DNA of 64,000 nt from Mycolicibacterium alvei (GCF_010727325.1 NZ_AP022565.1:124001-188000), one strand, 5' to 3'; positions 18,308-26,932 are shown, counted from the first letter of the stretch. Made by a program: numbers and translations. The notes: generated from the sequence alone by a model not told the origin.

Positions 18308-19991
18308 TGACAGGCTTACTCGAAACCTTGACCGAAAAAAGATCGGACAAGGTGAGTGAGTCTGTCGAGGTCGAGACAAGAGCCTCCGCTTCGCGGGGGC
18401 CCTTTTGCTGGTCAGCATAGGTTTGGCGGCGATACGCTGCTTCAGCCTCGCTGAGCTCGGCGAACAGCGGTGTTTTCTGGTCACCCGCGACATCAAGATC
18501 ATCGATATAGAAACGTTCGTAGAAAGTTTGGTTGAGATGCCGACGAACGTCATCAGCAACATTCCGGTAGAGCCTCTGTGGGTCCTCGACCAGGTGCAAC
18601 GCGTCCCGGAGCACTGACGCCCCGACTGACAGTTCCTCGCTGGTGTTCGTGAGACCGGCTTGTGTACGGGCCCTCTCCTTCTGGACTTCGCGAAGCTTCG
18701 CGCGGATCTTCGCCTGTGGAAGTGCGTCGTCGGCAGCAAGATCGATCAACCTGGACTCGCGTTCGTCGAGGTCCTTGAGTCTGCGTGTCAGCGACGCGTG
18801 GAATTCGCGCGCGCTCGTCTGGTCGTCAGCGACAGCATCTTCGAGTCGCGCACGCACCTCATGTCGGAAGTCATCAGTCAGTCGCAGGGTGGTGTAGTGC
18901 TCGATCACGGCCTCCTCGACGAGCTCGGCACGCAGGTGTGGTAGGTCGCAAAGCCCTTCCTGTCGGGCGCGGCATAAGAAGTAGCCGTAGCGCTTCTTGT
19001 TCTTCCCTTTCGCCTCTGTATAGATCAGGCGGGCGGTGCGCCCCTGCTCGTGGCAACGCTGACAGAAAAGGACTCCCTTGAGGTAGTGGGTCAGCGCGCG
19101 ATCACGCTGGCCAGTGTCGCTTCGCAGGTTGAGGATGTCTTGGACACGATCGAAGACGTCGTGGCTGACGATGGCCTCATGACGGCCGGGATAGACCGCG
19201 CCCTTATAGACAACGAAGCCTGAATAGTAGGGGTCGCGCAGCATTCGATGCAGGGTGCTGTCCGATACTGGTCGGATCTGCGGCCATCGGGCGGATGGCC
19301 TTGATGTCAGCCCCAGGTCAGCCATCGTCGCGGTGAGTCGGTCAATCGAATATTCGCCGGTCGCGTAGAGCTTGAAGGCCTTCCGTACCAAGGGTGCGCG
19401 TTCTGGATCGAGACTGATGGAGTTGACCATTCGCCCCTCAACTTGAACGCGGGTGTTGAGGTAGCCGATGCGGGCCGGTCCAAGCGTCCCTCCATTCACG
19501 GCCTTATGCTGCATCTTGATTCGAATGTCTTCACCACTGAGCTTGTTCTGGACATCGTTGAAGATGTCGGTGACGGCTTCCATCATGTCGGCGTAGACGC
19601 CGTCACCGAAATCCTCACGGGCGGAGACGAGTTTGACGTTCAACTTGTCGAGGAGCCGCTTGGTGATGGCGGCGTCGATGTAATTGCGGAAGGCGCGGGA
19701 GCGCGCATAGACGATGACGTAGCGCACATCCGGGTTCTCACGCAGGAACGCCAGCATGTCCTGAAATGCTTGACGCTTTTCGATGGTGGATGCCGAAACG
19801 CCAGGCTCCACGAACTCGCGGACGACATCGGCACCAAGACTGTTGGCCTTGCGGGTACTGACTTCTCGTTGTGTGGCGATGGAATTGCCGTCCGGATCGA
19901 TGTCGACGGCGGTGTCCATTTGCTTCTTGCTCGACACCCGAAGGTAGAGAACAGCCTTCGCAGCGTCCTCGAAATCGTTGGGCAGGCTCAT
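18264..19991 (-). CDS. int: Large serine recombinase (island integrase)
   Basis: A 575-residue serine integrase. The resolvase domain starts AVLYLRVSSKKQ with the nucleophilic Ser at residue 20; recombinase text follows (DPYYSGFVVYKGAVYPGRHE), then a zinc ribbon (FCQRCHEQ ... YGYFLCRARQEGLCD) and a long helical region typical of the coiled-coil motif that controls integration direction. It should integrate and, with a directionality factor, excise the island. Start ATG 19991 has an AAGGAG site inside the last codons of the XRE gene. The C-terminal 13 residues are encoded by the chromosomal tRNA, so the protein end would differ in the circular form. Confidence 0.93.
   Translation of the reverse strand: MSLPNDFEDAAKAVLYLRVSSKKQMDTAVDIDPDGNSIATQREVSTRKANSLGADVVREFVEPGVSASTIEKRQAFQDMLAFLRENPDVRYVIVYARSRAFRNYIDAAITKRLLDKLNVKLVSAREDFGDGVYADMMEAVTDIFNDVQNKLSGEDIRIKMQHKAVNGGTLGPARIGYLNTRVQVEGRMVNSISLDPERAPLVRKAFKLYATGEYSIDRLTATMADLGLTSRPSARWPQIRPVSDSTLHRMLRDPYYSGFVVYKGAVYPGRHEAIVSHDVFDRVQDILNLRSDTGQRDRALTHYLKGVLFCQRCHEQGRTARLIYTEAKGKNKKRYGYFLCRARQEGLCDLPHLRAELVEEAVIEHYTTLRLTDDFRHEVRARLEDAVADDQTSAREFHASLTRRLKDLDERESRLIDLAADDALPQAKIRAKLREVQKERARTQAGLTNTSEELSVGASVLRDALHLVEDPQRLYRNVADDVRRHLNQTFYERFYIDDLDVAGDQKTPLFAELSEAEAAYRRQTYADQQKGPREAEALVSTSTDSLTLSDLFSVKVSSKPVMVGRAGLEPATNGL
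18382..18404 (+). terminator. Rho-independent-like hairpin downstream of tRNA-Met
   Basis: GCCTCCGC (18382-18389) pairs with GCGGGGGC (18393-18400) over 8 positions with a 3-nt loop, followed by CCTTTT. It is 75 bp past the tRNA on the same strand and could end its transcript. It lies within the antisense integrase gene, so it may be incidental. Confidence 0.5.
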
Positions 19992-19993
19992 AC

Positions 19994-20446
19994 TTATTTC
20001 TCCTTCGATGGTCGGGACGGCGGCGAGTCAGGAGAACGACGGTTGGTGCGGTTCCCCGAGAGTCTCGCGGCGGCTGAGGCCGTGTGCGAGTGACTGTCGG
20101 CGAGGCTGTAGACGTATTGAGTTCGATGGACGTAGTGCTTGATGTCGGTGATGGCTGCATCGGATAAGTCGCCGAACTTGGCGCGAAGGTACGTGCTGAG
20201 CGATGGCAGTTCGTCTGCGTTCAACCAGCCCACCGTGGTGAAGAGGTCGGCGGTGTTGATGTCGAGCACGCGGGCGATCGCCACCAGGCTCTCCATCCGC
20301 GGCTTGGCGATCATGCCCTGCTCGATACGCCAGACGGTGCCTGGATCGACGTCGGCCCGGCGTGCGACTTCGTTGACGCTCAGGTTCAACTTCTCGCGTG
20401 TGTTCTTTAGTAAATTGATCAGTTTTACGGTTTGTTCTGGTGTCAT
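19994..20446 (-). CDS. XRE-family helix-turn-helix regulator of the island
   Basis: A 150-residue protein. Residues about 8-62 form an HTH_XRE domain (LSVNEVARRADVDPGTVWRIEQG with recognition helix PGTVWRIEQ). The C-terminal half is of unknown fold and ends Ser/Pro/Arg-rich. The gene is 2 bp upstream of int and its last codons contain the int ribosome-binding site, so integrase translation should depend on this gene. A cluster of CCATT/AATGG palindromes precedes it, suggesting autoregulation like a phage or ICE repressor. Start is ATG 20446; longer readings run through the AT-rich operator region. Confidence 0.85.
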   Translation of the reverse strand: MTPEQTVKLINLLKNTREKLNLSVNEVARRADVDPGTVWRIEQGMIAKPRMESLVAIARVLDINTADLFTTVGWLNADELPSLSTYLRAKFGDLSDAAITDIKHYVHRTQYVYSLADSHSHTASAAARLSGNRTNRRSPDSPPSRPSKEK

Positions 20447-20600
20447 AAGAATGGCGCCCCCTTGTACCATTAATTGTACAATGGTGCATTGAACAAAATC
20501 AATACAAATGCGCCATTCTAGAATGCAAAATGTGGCCATTTTATAATGGTTTATTGCAATTCTGAAATGTGGCTGAGTCTGGCTGTCGAGCTCGTCGTGG
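20447..20600. promoter_or_regulatory. AT-rich control region with repeated CCATT/AATGG palindromes
   Basis: This 154-bp gene-free gap upstream of the XRE gene has several symmetrical sites: CCATT-N8-AATGG at 20467-20484 (overlapped by TTGTAC/GTACAA at 20462-20467 and 20476-20481), a perfect CATTCTAGAATG at 20514-20525, and CCATT-TTAT-AATGG at 20536-20549. A 10-bp inverted pair (AGAATGGCGC at 20449-20458 and GCGCCATTCT at 20510-20519) flanks the set. The shared half-site and the neighbouring repressor-like gene suggest cooperative operators for the xre-int promoter. Confidence 0.72.
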
Positions 20601-21212
20601 CTAGAGGTGTGCGCGGAAAATCCACACCCCGCCGGTCGGGTTGTCAACAGCGGTGATGTCGCCTGACAGGTCCATATCGCGTGCGATGGCTGCGAAGTCG
20701 ATACGCACGTAGTGGCGCAGGTGCTCGGGAAGCCTGTCCATTTCCTTGGCGTAGCCGAGGTCGTCGGCCATCTGCTCGACGTAATCTTCGATCGAGTCGT
20801 AGTGGCCGAGGTAGGACTCGCGGAAGTTGTCGAAGTCCTCGGGGAGCCGGTCAAATATGCTGAGCCAGCTCGCAAAGGCCGGGCCGTGCTGGCGAATGGC
20901 TTTGGCGATTCGGGATATCGATTCGATTGAGTCGTATTCGCCGACTCGCCAGCTGCCGAATTGTTCGTAGTCGTGGATTGCCCATTCTTCGGCGTCGGGC
21001 TGACGGGAGCTATCCAGGATGTCGTTGATGTCGGCCTGGATCTCCCAGGGCTCGCGTGCAGCGTCGATCCATTTGCCGTGGAGGACGCCGTTGTTGTAGT
21101 CGGCCAGGCTGGCGACGTAAATGGCAGGAGACGGATTCGATTCCGCCTCATGATCTGTCTCAGCGTCTGGCTGAGGCTCGGGTTGGGTTGGTTCGTGGTG
21201 GGTTTCATTCAT
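20601..21212 (-). CDS. ardA: ArdA-like antirestriction protein
   Basis: A 203-residue acidic protein. After a Pro/Glu-rich N-terminal tail (residues 1-28) it has the ArdA layout: PAIYVASLADYNNGVLHGKW at the first domain and the diagnostic FRESYLGHYDSIEDYVEQ in the second. ArdA proteins mimic about 42 bp of bent B-DNA and inhibit type I restriction enzymes, protecting incoming mobile DNA. Start ATG 21212 (MNETHH) has a GGGAGG site. It sits in the transfer part of an island that also carries its own type I system at 36.3-42.1 kb. Confidence 0.9.
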   Translation of the reverse strand: MNETHHEPTQPEPQPDAETDHEAESNPSPAIYVASLADYNNGVLHGKWIDAAREPWEIQADINDILDSSRQPDAEEWAIHDYEQFGSWRVGEYDSIESISRIAKAIRQHGPAFASWLSIFDRLPEDFDNFRESYLGHYDSIEDYVEQMADDLGYAKEMDRLPEHLRHYVRIDFAAIARDMDLSGDITAVDNPTGGVWIFRAHL

Positions 21213-21350
21213 TCTCACCTCCCTTCTGTTCTTGATTTGTGGGTTGAAGGGGCCGGACGGGAAGCAGAGAGCGCATGTGGCTCGATCTGCTTCCCGCCGG
21301 CCCGTGTGCACCGTGAGGTCACGGTCGCCCGTGCTCGACGGTGGGCACCG

Positions 21351-21677
21351 TCAGGTGTCCGATGGGCTGTCGCCTCCCTTCGTGGTCCGGCGTTGCCGGG
21401 CTGCGGTGGTGTCGCCGCCGTCGGCGAACAGGGTGGCGATGGCCTGCTGGCGGGCTGCGGCTTCGCGCTCGATTTCGGCGCGGGCTTCGGCTGCCTTGCT
21501 GGCGAGGTCCGGATCGTTTCGGGAGCGTGTGATGTGCTCGGCGATGGCGATCTGGATTTCATCGGTGATGGTGCCGTCACGCAGCTGGGCGATGAAGCTC
21601 AGTTGTGCGTGGACGTCGGGCTTGAGTTTGATGCCAAGGGTTTTGACGCCTCGGGTCAAATCATCGGGTGTGGACAT
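21351..21677 (-). CDS. Small putative DNA-binding protein (ribbon-helix-helix-like N-terminus)
   Basis: A 108-residue hydrophilic protein. Residues about 10-50 (VKTLGIKLKPDVHAQLSFIAQLRDGTITDEIQIAIAEHI in sequence) have the beta-helix-helix pattern of RHH proteins that handle plasmid partition or relaxosome control. The rest is a charged Ala/Glu/Arg helix. It overlaps the end of the methyltransferase gene by 17 bp and is 138 bp upstream of ardA; that gap shows no other gene. It may be a relaxosome accessory or regulator, which is inference from context. Confidence 0.6.
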   Translation of the reverse strand: MSTPDDLTRGVKTLGIKLKPDVHAQLSFIAQLRDGTITDEIQIAIAEHITRSRNDPDLASKAAEARAEIEREAAARQQAIATLFADGGDTTAARQRRTTKGGDSPSDT

Positions 21678-22800
21678 GTGCGACCTCCTCGGTGCGCTGC
21701 GGCCGGTAAGCCCTTGATGGGTTTACGGGTACGGCCGCATGACACTGACGAAGCAGCGGCTGGGTCCTAGGGGTGCTGGTCTCGGCTGGTGTGGCAGGCG
21801 GCCCCTCGCGGGCTGCGGTGATGCGTGCCTCGGCGGAGTTCGCGAACTCGGGGTTGAGTTCGATGCCGAGCCAGTCGCGTCGGATCTTCTCGGCGGCGAC
21901 GGCGGTGGTGCCGCTGCCCGTGAAGGGATCGAGCACCAAGCCGGGTTCGCTGTCGGTCTCGCATTTGCAGGTCGGTGCGAGCGCGGCACGAGTCGCTGTT
22001 CCACCGAGTGCCCGGATGACGGGTCGTTGCCATGGCAGGCGGCAGCGGGTGCAGCGGGCTTCTGGGCAGCCGGCGGCGACCATGCGTTCGGCGAGCGCCA
22101 GCGGGTAGATGGCATGGTGCGCGCTGCGATAGCCGCCCGGTGCGATGGTCCAGACGTCGCCGGGGTTCTTGCCCAGCGGATGCCCGACGCGGCCGGAGGC
22201 CATCATGCCGTGCAGGCCCTTACCGGACATGCTGTTGGGGCCGCGCCACGATTCCCGGTGCGCTGTGTGCGCTTTCTTTGATCCGGCCTTGATCGCTGAG
22301 GTGTGCGGGACGCGGATGGCGTCGAGGTCGAAGAAGTATTTCGGCTGCTTGGCGAAGACGTAGATGACTTCGTGGGTGCAGTTGAGCCGGTCTCGGATGC
22401 TGGTGGGCATGGGATTGGGCTTGGCCCAGATGATCTTGTTGCGAATGATCCAGCCGTCCTTCTGCAGCCGTATTGCCACCCGTTCGGGTGCCATCAGCAA
22501 GCTCTTTCGCTTCGCCCCCTGCGACGGATGAGTCGAATAGGTGTCACCCAGGTTGAGCCAGTAAGTGCCGGTGGGCACCAGGACGCGGGCGACCTGCTCA
22601 CTGATGGCGGCCAACTCTTCGACCCATTGATCGACATGGCCTTCGAGACCGAGTTGACCGTCTGCGCCATAGTCGCGGAGCGAGAAGTACGGCGGGCTGG
22701 TGATCACCGAGTCGACCGAGGCGTCCGGGAGTTGTCGGAGCCGGTCGAGGGCGTCCCCGAGGATGATGTGGTTACGCGGCAATGCGATTGGGGTACTCAT
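21661..22800 (-). CDS. Orphan DNA methyltransferase, beta-class (TSPPY motif)
   Basis: A 379-residue SAM-dependent DNA methyltransferase. Catalytic motif TSPPY is at residues 34-38 and the SAM motif DPFTGSGTT comes late, the order of the beta class, which methylates N4 of cytosine or N6 of adenine. Between them is a Cys cluster (CPEARCTRC ... CKC) that could bind zinc. No restriction endonuclease gene adjoins it; it is coupled by 4-bp overlap to the replication-relaxation gene, so it probably protects or marks the mobile element rather than forming a restriction pair. Confidence 0.88.
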   Translation of the reverse strand: MSTPIALPRNHIILGDALDRLRQLPDASVDSVITSPPYFSLRDYGADGQLGLEGHVDQWVEELAAISEQVARVLVPTGTYWLNLGDTYSTHPSQGAKRKSLLMAPERVAIRLQKDGWIIRNKIIWAKPNPMPTSIRDRLNCTHEVIYVFAKQPKYFFDLDAIRVPHTSAIKAGSKKAHTAHRESWRGPNSMSGKGLHGMMASGRVGHPLGKNPGDVWTIAPGGYRSAHHAIYPLALAERMVAAGCPEARCTRCRLPWQRPVIRALGGTATRAALAPTCKCETDSEPGLVLDPFTGSGTTAVAAEKIRRDWLGIELNPEFANSAEARITAAREGPPATPAETSTPRTQPLLRQCHAAVPVNPSRAYRPQRTEEVAHVHTR

Positions 22801-23792
22801 TGCGCACCTCCTTTCTGGATGACGGTCAGCAAGGCGTCAGGGGCGACGATGCTGAAGAGTTGGGTTGGTAATCGGGGGTCGGCAGCGATGGCCTCTGCGA
22901 GCGCCTGGCGGCGCCGTGCGGCCTTTGCTGGGTCTGGATGGGTGATCGACCAGACGACGAGCGGGAAAGCGCCGTGGCGGTCCTGCTCGATGCCGCTCTG
23001 GCGATAGGCCTCGTACTCACGACACTTCTTGAGCAGTGTTGGGATGCTCTCAGTGCCAAGGTCGATCTCGATGAACCAGGCGTGCACCAGGTCGTCGGTG
23101 GTGGCGGTTTCGGCGAACAGATCAGGCTTGAGCGTCCGACGAGATGCGCCGAGGCCGGTGAAGGTCCGCCAGGTGACGGGTTCGACTGCACTGGCAACGA
23201 GTTCGATCGTTTGGGCCTGGTCCGCTTGAATCAGCGCAATGTGCGCATCGGCGATGGCCAGCCGATGGTTAAGGAAACGGGCCGAGGGCTCGTATCGCAG
23301 TCGCGCGCTTCGGCGGACGGCACGTGCCAGCAGTCGATCACCGGCAACGCCGACGTGGTAGATCAAGCCCTGTGATCCGGCTCGCGTGCCGCCGATGCGG
23401 CGATCAAGGGCGCCGAGTACGCGTAACTCTCGGAGCCGGGCCAGTACGAGACGGGTGATGCGACTGCGAGCGGCCGGGGCAATCGGATCGAAATGCAGGG
23501 CTTCGATGTGATGGACGGTTAGGAATTGATGCGCGTCGACAGACCGCAGGATGGCATGGTCACGATCGGATAGTTGATCGGCGATGACGTCTATGCCAGT
23601 GGCTGAGATGCGTTGGCGTATGGACGTGTTGGCGGGTGTTGTGGTGCCCCGTGGGGCACCACTATTCGCTGACGGTATCGGGCCAGATTGGTCATCTGCC
23701 AGGGGTGATGTGGTAGTGCCGTTCGATGCGACCGGAGTGGCGATCGGAGGGCGCGGCGCCGATGCATTTGGCTGCGGCTGTTGCATGTTCAT
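22797..23792 (-). CDS. Replication-relaxation family protein (putative transfer/replication initiator)
   Basis: A 331-residue protein. After a Pro/Thr/Ser-rich tail (residues 1-60) it has a winged-helix-like part (LSDRDHAILRSVDAHQFLTVHHIEALHF) and continues with the Replic_Relax pattern: LIYHVGVAGDRLLA, FLNHRLAIADAHIAL and LKPDLFAE ... FIEIDLGTESIPTL. This family is found on actinobacterial plasmids and integrative elements next to TraD/FtsK-like ATPases, where a role in DNA relaxation for replication or transfer is presumed. It is coupled by 4-bp overlaps to genes on both sides. Confidence 0.8.
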   Translation of the reverse strand: MNMQQPQPNASAPRPPIATPVASNGTTTSPLADDQSGPIPSANSGAPRGTTTPANTSIRQRISATGIDVIADQLSDRDHAILRSVDAHQFLTVHHIEALHFDPIAPAARSRITRLVLARLRELRVLGALDRRIGGTRAGSQGLIYHVGVAGDRLLARAVRRSARLRYEPSARFLNHRLAIADAHIALIQADQAQTIELVASAVEPVTWRTFTGLGASRRTLKPDLFAETATTDDLVHAWFIEIDLGTESIPTLLKKCREYEAYRQSGIEQDRHGAFPLVVWSITHPDPAKAARRRQALAEAIAADPRLPTQLFSIVAPDALLTVIQKGGAQ

Positions 23793-25990
23793 GGTTGCCT
23801 CCTTCGCCTTGGTGCACCGATGCTGTTCGAGTCGTCGCTGTCTGCCGCGCCCTCGATGAGGGCCGTGAAGCCGGCTTCGATGTCGGCCAGGGGTTGGCCG
23901 TAGCGCTCGCGCACCAGGCTGCGAATCGCGGACGGATCAGCGCTCGGTGGGGGTGCCGGTTTGGTGACACCGGAGGCCCAGGGCTGCACGGCGTTGTCGC
24001 GGACGAGGCTGGCGTAGACGTGGTGGGCGGGTAGCCGGGTGAAGTCCTCGATCGTCAGCACGGATTGCCCGGCGGTCATCTCTTTGGCATCACCGGCTTG
24101 GAGCTGGAAGCAGATGCGGGAGCGGGCGTTGTTGCGGAAGGCGTCCAGCATGCTTGGGGGCAGCTGCTTTTCGTATTGGTGCGCCAAGTGGAATGCGGCG
24201 CCGAGGCTGCGGGCGGTGGCCAGCGCGTCGCCGAGGCCGGTAGGTAGGCGCAGGTAGTCCTGTACCTCGTCGATGTAGACCATGACCGGATCGCGGCCAG
24301 CTTCAGGAGTTCCGGCCCGTTCGCGGATGGCCTGCCACAGTTCTGCCACGACGAGCGCGCCGAGCAGTTGGGCGTTCTCCGGTCCGATGATGCCCTTCTG
24401 GAGTGGCACCAGGAGCACCTTCTTCTCGCGCAGCACTTGGCGGACGTTGAACTTCGGATGCTGCTGAGCAAGAACGTCTCTCAGTGGCTTGCTGAGGAGC
24501 GGGCGCAGTTTGTTGGACAGTGGGGCGATGGTGGTGGCGGTGGCCTCGGGGGAGAGGCTGTCGAACCACTGCCAGAAGGGGCCGGAGGCAAAGGGGTCGC
24601 GCTCCATGACGCCCTTGGTCAGGCGGCGGCGGAAGCCGGGATTGGTGAGCAGCAGCGGCAATTGGACGAGGGTGGCGTCGTCGCGGCGGGCCAGCAGGTC
24701 GAGGCAGTTGCGCAGGATGTCAGCTGAGCGGGGGCCGAGGCTGTCGCCCCAGATCGATTTGAAGGTGCCGAATAGGCTGTCGGCGACGACCTCAGGTGAT
24801 CGGCCGTGGCGGTGGGCGGCATCGAGCGGATTGATGCCGACCGGGGCCGCGTCGAAGGGATCGAGGACAACAATGTCGCCTCGCCGCTTCTCCGGGATGC
24901 GCGCCAGCAAATCGGCGATCAGGTCCTTGGGTTCGATAACCACGATCGGCCGGTCGGCCTCAAGATCTTGCAGGATCAGGTTGAGCAGCAGGGTGCTCTT
25001 CCCTACCCCGTTTGGGCCGATGACCCAGGTATGGCGCAAGGCGTCGGTGGTGTCGTAGCCGATCGTCGTGCCACCAGCGCCAGGTGCACTGGCATCAGCC
25101 ACAACCCGGTTCCCAGAGCGCAATTGAGCGCTCGGTTGTACCGGACGCGGGTGCAGCGGCGGTTGGCCTGGATATTGTTCGTCGTGGTCGGCGATCGGCC
25201 AGCCGGACAGGCGGGCGACCTCGGTCACGGTGAGTCGCTGCGCCGGGGTGAACACCGACCAGGAGGCGCGTGGTGTGTTGACCCGTTCGGCCTTCTCCTG
25301 CCGCAAGGTGATGCGGACATCCGGTGATTCGGTGGTGCCGATGGCGGCGGCCAGGCCGAGCAGCAAGGTCTTGCGGCGGGTGGCGGTGGCTGCCTCGACC
25401 CCGAGGCGCACGGTTGCCGAGAAGGCGTGTTGTCCGAGTTTGTGTGCCAGGGCTTGCCGGGCGCCGGGTCGGGTGTCAGCCTGGATGCCGTTGAGCAGCT
25501 TGGACATCAGCAGTTGGTTCTCCCAGTGCGGGGCGGCAGGGACGCCCTTGGGATGTTGACGCGGGCCCAGAGTGATCTGGAGCGTCAGGCGCTCGCCCTT
25601 TCGCACGGCGGTCAGAGCGTGCAGGATCGAGCGGTGTGATGCCACCGCGTCAGCGGGCTCTAGCTGACGGGTATTGGTGCTCAACTGGATTCGGCGCGCG
25701 GTCCCGATGGACTCGCGATCGGCGGCCTGGAAACTGGTGACGATCGATCCGTCGACCAGTTGCTCGACAGCACGGCGGACGGCCGCTTGGTGCCGGAGCT
25801 GACTACCGATCAGGTATTCCACGCCAGTCACATCGGCGCGCGCTTCCAGAATGAGTTGCGGTGCGTGGGATTGCGCTGCCCAGTGGCGCAAGAGTCCGAA
25901 CGCGGTCGCTTCTGTGAGCGGCTGCGGCCAGAACAGTTGCTGCCACACCAGCGAACCCGCCGACACGGTGGCATCACTCGTGTGGGTCAT
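23789..25990 (-). CDS. VirD4/TraG-like conjugative coupling ATPase
   Basis: A 733-residue ATPase. Residues 1-300 are a regulatory N-terminal half without clear TM helices. Walker A GPNGVGKST is at 325-333, and Walker B with its acidic pair is VMVYIDEVQDYL near residue 575; FHLAHQYEKQLPPSMLDAFRNN follows, as in type IV coupling proteins and the HerA/FtsK class. It should bring the processed DNA strand to a transfer pore. No other type IV secretion genes are present, so the island is probably mobilisable rather than self-transmissible, or it uses an FtsK-like route. Confidence 0.85.
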   Translation of the reverse strand: MTHTSDATVSAGSLVWQQLFWPQPLTEATAFGLLRHWAAQSHAPQLILEARADVTGVEYLIGSQLRHQAAVRRAVEQLVDGSIVTSFQAADRESIGTARRIQLSTNTRQLEPADAVASHRSILHALTAVRKGERLTLQITLGPRQHPKGVPAAPHWENQLLMSKLLNGIQADTRPGARQALAHKLGQHAFSATVRLGVEAATATRRKTLLLGLAAAIGTTESPDVRITLRQEKAERVNTPRASWSVFTPAQRLTVTEVARLSGWPIADHDEQYPGQPPLHPRPVQPSAQLRSGNRVVADASAPGAGGTTIGYDTTDALRHTWVIGPNGVGKSTLLLNLILQDLEADRPIVVIEPKDLIADLLARIPEKRRGDIVVLDPFDAAPVGINPLDAAHRHGRSPEVVADSLFGTFKSIWGDSLGPRSADILRNCLDLLARRDDATLVQLPLLLTNPGFRRRLTKGVMERDPFASGPFWQWFDSLSPEATATTIAPLSNKLRPLLSKPLRDVLAQQHPKFNVRQVLREKKVLLVPLQKGIIGPENAQLLGALVVAELWQAIRERAGTPEAGRDPVMVYIDEVQDYLRLPTGLGDALATARSLGAAFHLAHQYEKQLPPSMLDAFRNNARSRICFQLQAGDAKEMTAGQSVLTIEDFTRLPAHHVYASLVRDNAVQPWASGVTKPAPPPSADPSAIRSLVRERYGQPLADIEAGFTALIEGAADSDDSNSIGAPRRRRQP

Positions 25991-26226
25991 CCGCGCTCTC
26001 CCATGAGCACGGTGCCCTCGCCCGCCTCGGTGCTGCTGCCAATCTTCATGGCGTCGCGGACTTCGGCTTGGGCTTCTGCGTCACGGAGCGCGATGGCGAT
26101 GACTGCGCGGCTGAGTTTGCGTAGGTCAGGTTCATCGCGGCGGACGCTGCGAACGACGATGTGCCGCTCGGCTTTTGGTGTGCCGCGAGACCCGCGGCGG
26201 TGATTGAGTCTTCCTGTTTTAGACAT
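25987..26226 (-). CDS. Small basic hypothetical protein
   Basis: A 79-residue protein starting MSKTGRLN, basic in its first half (RRGSRGTPKAERHIVVRSVRRDE) and helical in the second (LSRAVIAIALRDAEAQAEV). It overlaps the coupling ATPase start by 4 bp and is the first gene after an AT-rich gap, so it opens the transfer operon. No family recognised. Confidence 0.6.
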   Translation of the reverse strand: MSKTGRLNHRRGSRGTPKAERHIVVRSVRRDEPDLRKLSRAVIAIALRDAEAQAEVRDAMKIGSSTEAGEGTVLMGERG

Positions 26227-26387
26227 AGTTGTCCTCCAGTTCAAATGTGATTAATTGGTTTCCGGCTTAATGAATTCGGTTCAAAGCCGTGACTGCATTA
26301 TCTATTGAATTGAATCAATAGTCAATATGTTTATGTTGCGCCACAACAACTTTGACTATCTGTCAATAGAGGTAGATGACCATAAAA
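26227..26387. promoter_or_regulatory. AT-rich operon promoter region with TTGA/TCAA inverted repeats
   Basis: A 161-bp gap, markedly AT-rich. It contains CTATTGA (26302-26308) and TCAATAG (26315-26321) as a perfect 7-bp inverted repeat with 6-bp spacer, and TTGAC/GTCAA arms at 26352-26356 and 26362-26366. Position upstream of the transfer operon suggests operator or promoter elements. A similar ATTGA/TCAAT pair lies in the hsdM promoter at 36185-36203. Confidence 0.55.
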
Positions 26388-26576
26388 TCACCATCGATTT
26401 CGCAATGTAGAAATTACAACGGAGCCGACATAAACGAGTCCGGCGAGGCCAATAATGATGACCAAAGCCGGCAGCATTGCCGTGATCAGCTGGACCGCGC
26501 AGGTCAGCGTGATCACGCCGAGCAGGATGCCGAAGCACCAGCCGATGGCGCGGTCGATCCAGTTGTTTTGTCTCAT
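26388..26576 (-). CDS. Small two-helix membrane protein
   Basis: A 62-residue protein with two hydrophobic helices (GWCFGILLGVITLTCAVQLI and MLPALVIIIGLAGLVYVG). It overlaps the upstream gene by 4 bp. Unknown; in a transfer operon it could be a membrane anchor for the machinery, which is a guess from context. Confidence 0.6.
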   Translation of the reverse strand: MRQNNWIDRAIGWCFGILLGVITLTCAVQLITAMLPALVIIIGLAGLVYVGSVVISTLRNRW

Positions 26577-26932
26577 CCGCGCTCACCCGCCCGCTCTGCG
26601 ATCCCCTCCAGTTCGGCGATCACGGCGAGAAGGGCGTCTCTGATCGCGTTGAATTCATAGGCCACTTCGATCATTTCGCCGTACCAGTACGGTCTGTCCG
26701 CTGCTTCCCACTGTCTGAATCGCTCTTCCCGCAGCCGGTCGAGCTCCGGGGCCGCCAACGGTGACAACTCCTTGACGTACTCGACGGAGGCGTCCAATTT
26801 CTCGCATGCCTCCCGTAGCAGCGGCGGATGTTCGTACGCCAGACTCATGGCGGACAGCTCTTCCTTGAGGTCCTCGTACTTATCCAGCAGGTCCTCGTGC
26901 GTATCCCAGAGGGTGCTGTCGTAGGTGATCAT
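26573..26932 (-). CDS. Hypothetical helical acidic protein
   Basis: A 119-residue acidic, mostly helical protein (EDLLDKYEDLKEELSAM; REERFRQWEAADRPYW; ALLAVIAELEGIAE). No family recognised. Overlaps at both ends (4 bp with the small membrane protein; 1 bp with the next gene) place it inside one operon. Confidence 0.6.
   Translation of the reverse strand: MITYDSTLWDTHEDLLDKYEDLKEELSAMSLAYEHPPLLREACEKLDASVEYVKELSPLAAPELDRLREERFRQWEAADRPYWYGEMIEVAYEFNAIRDALLAVIAELEGIAERAGERG

Noticed and set aside
18242..18739. Leftward frame ending WWGGRGSNPRPMDYESTALTD-like text
   Set aside because: This is the well-known mistranslation of a tRNA gene in the wrong frame; the real gene here is the integrase in another frame.
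25987..26932. Small overlapping genes considered as a toxin-antitoxin pair
   Set aside because: One is a two-helix membrane protein and the others lack toxin or antitoxin motifs; the operon position fits transfer accessory genes better.
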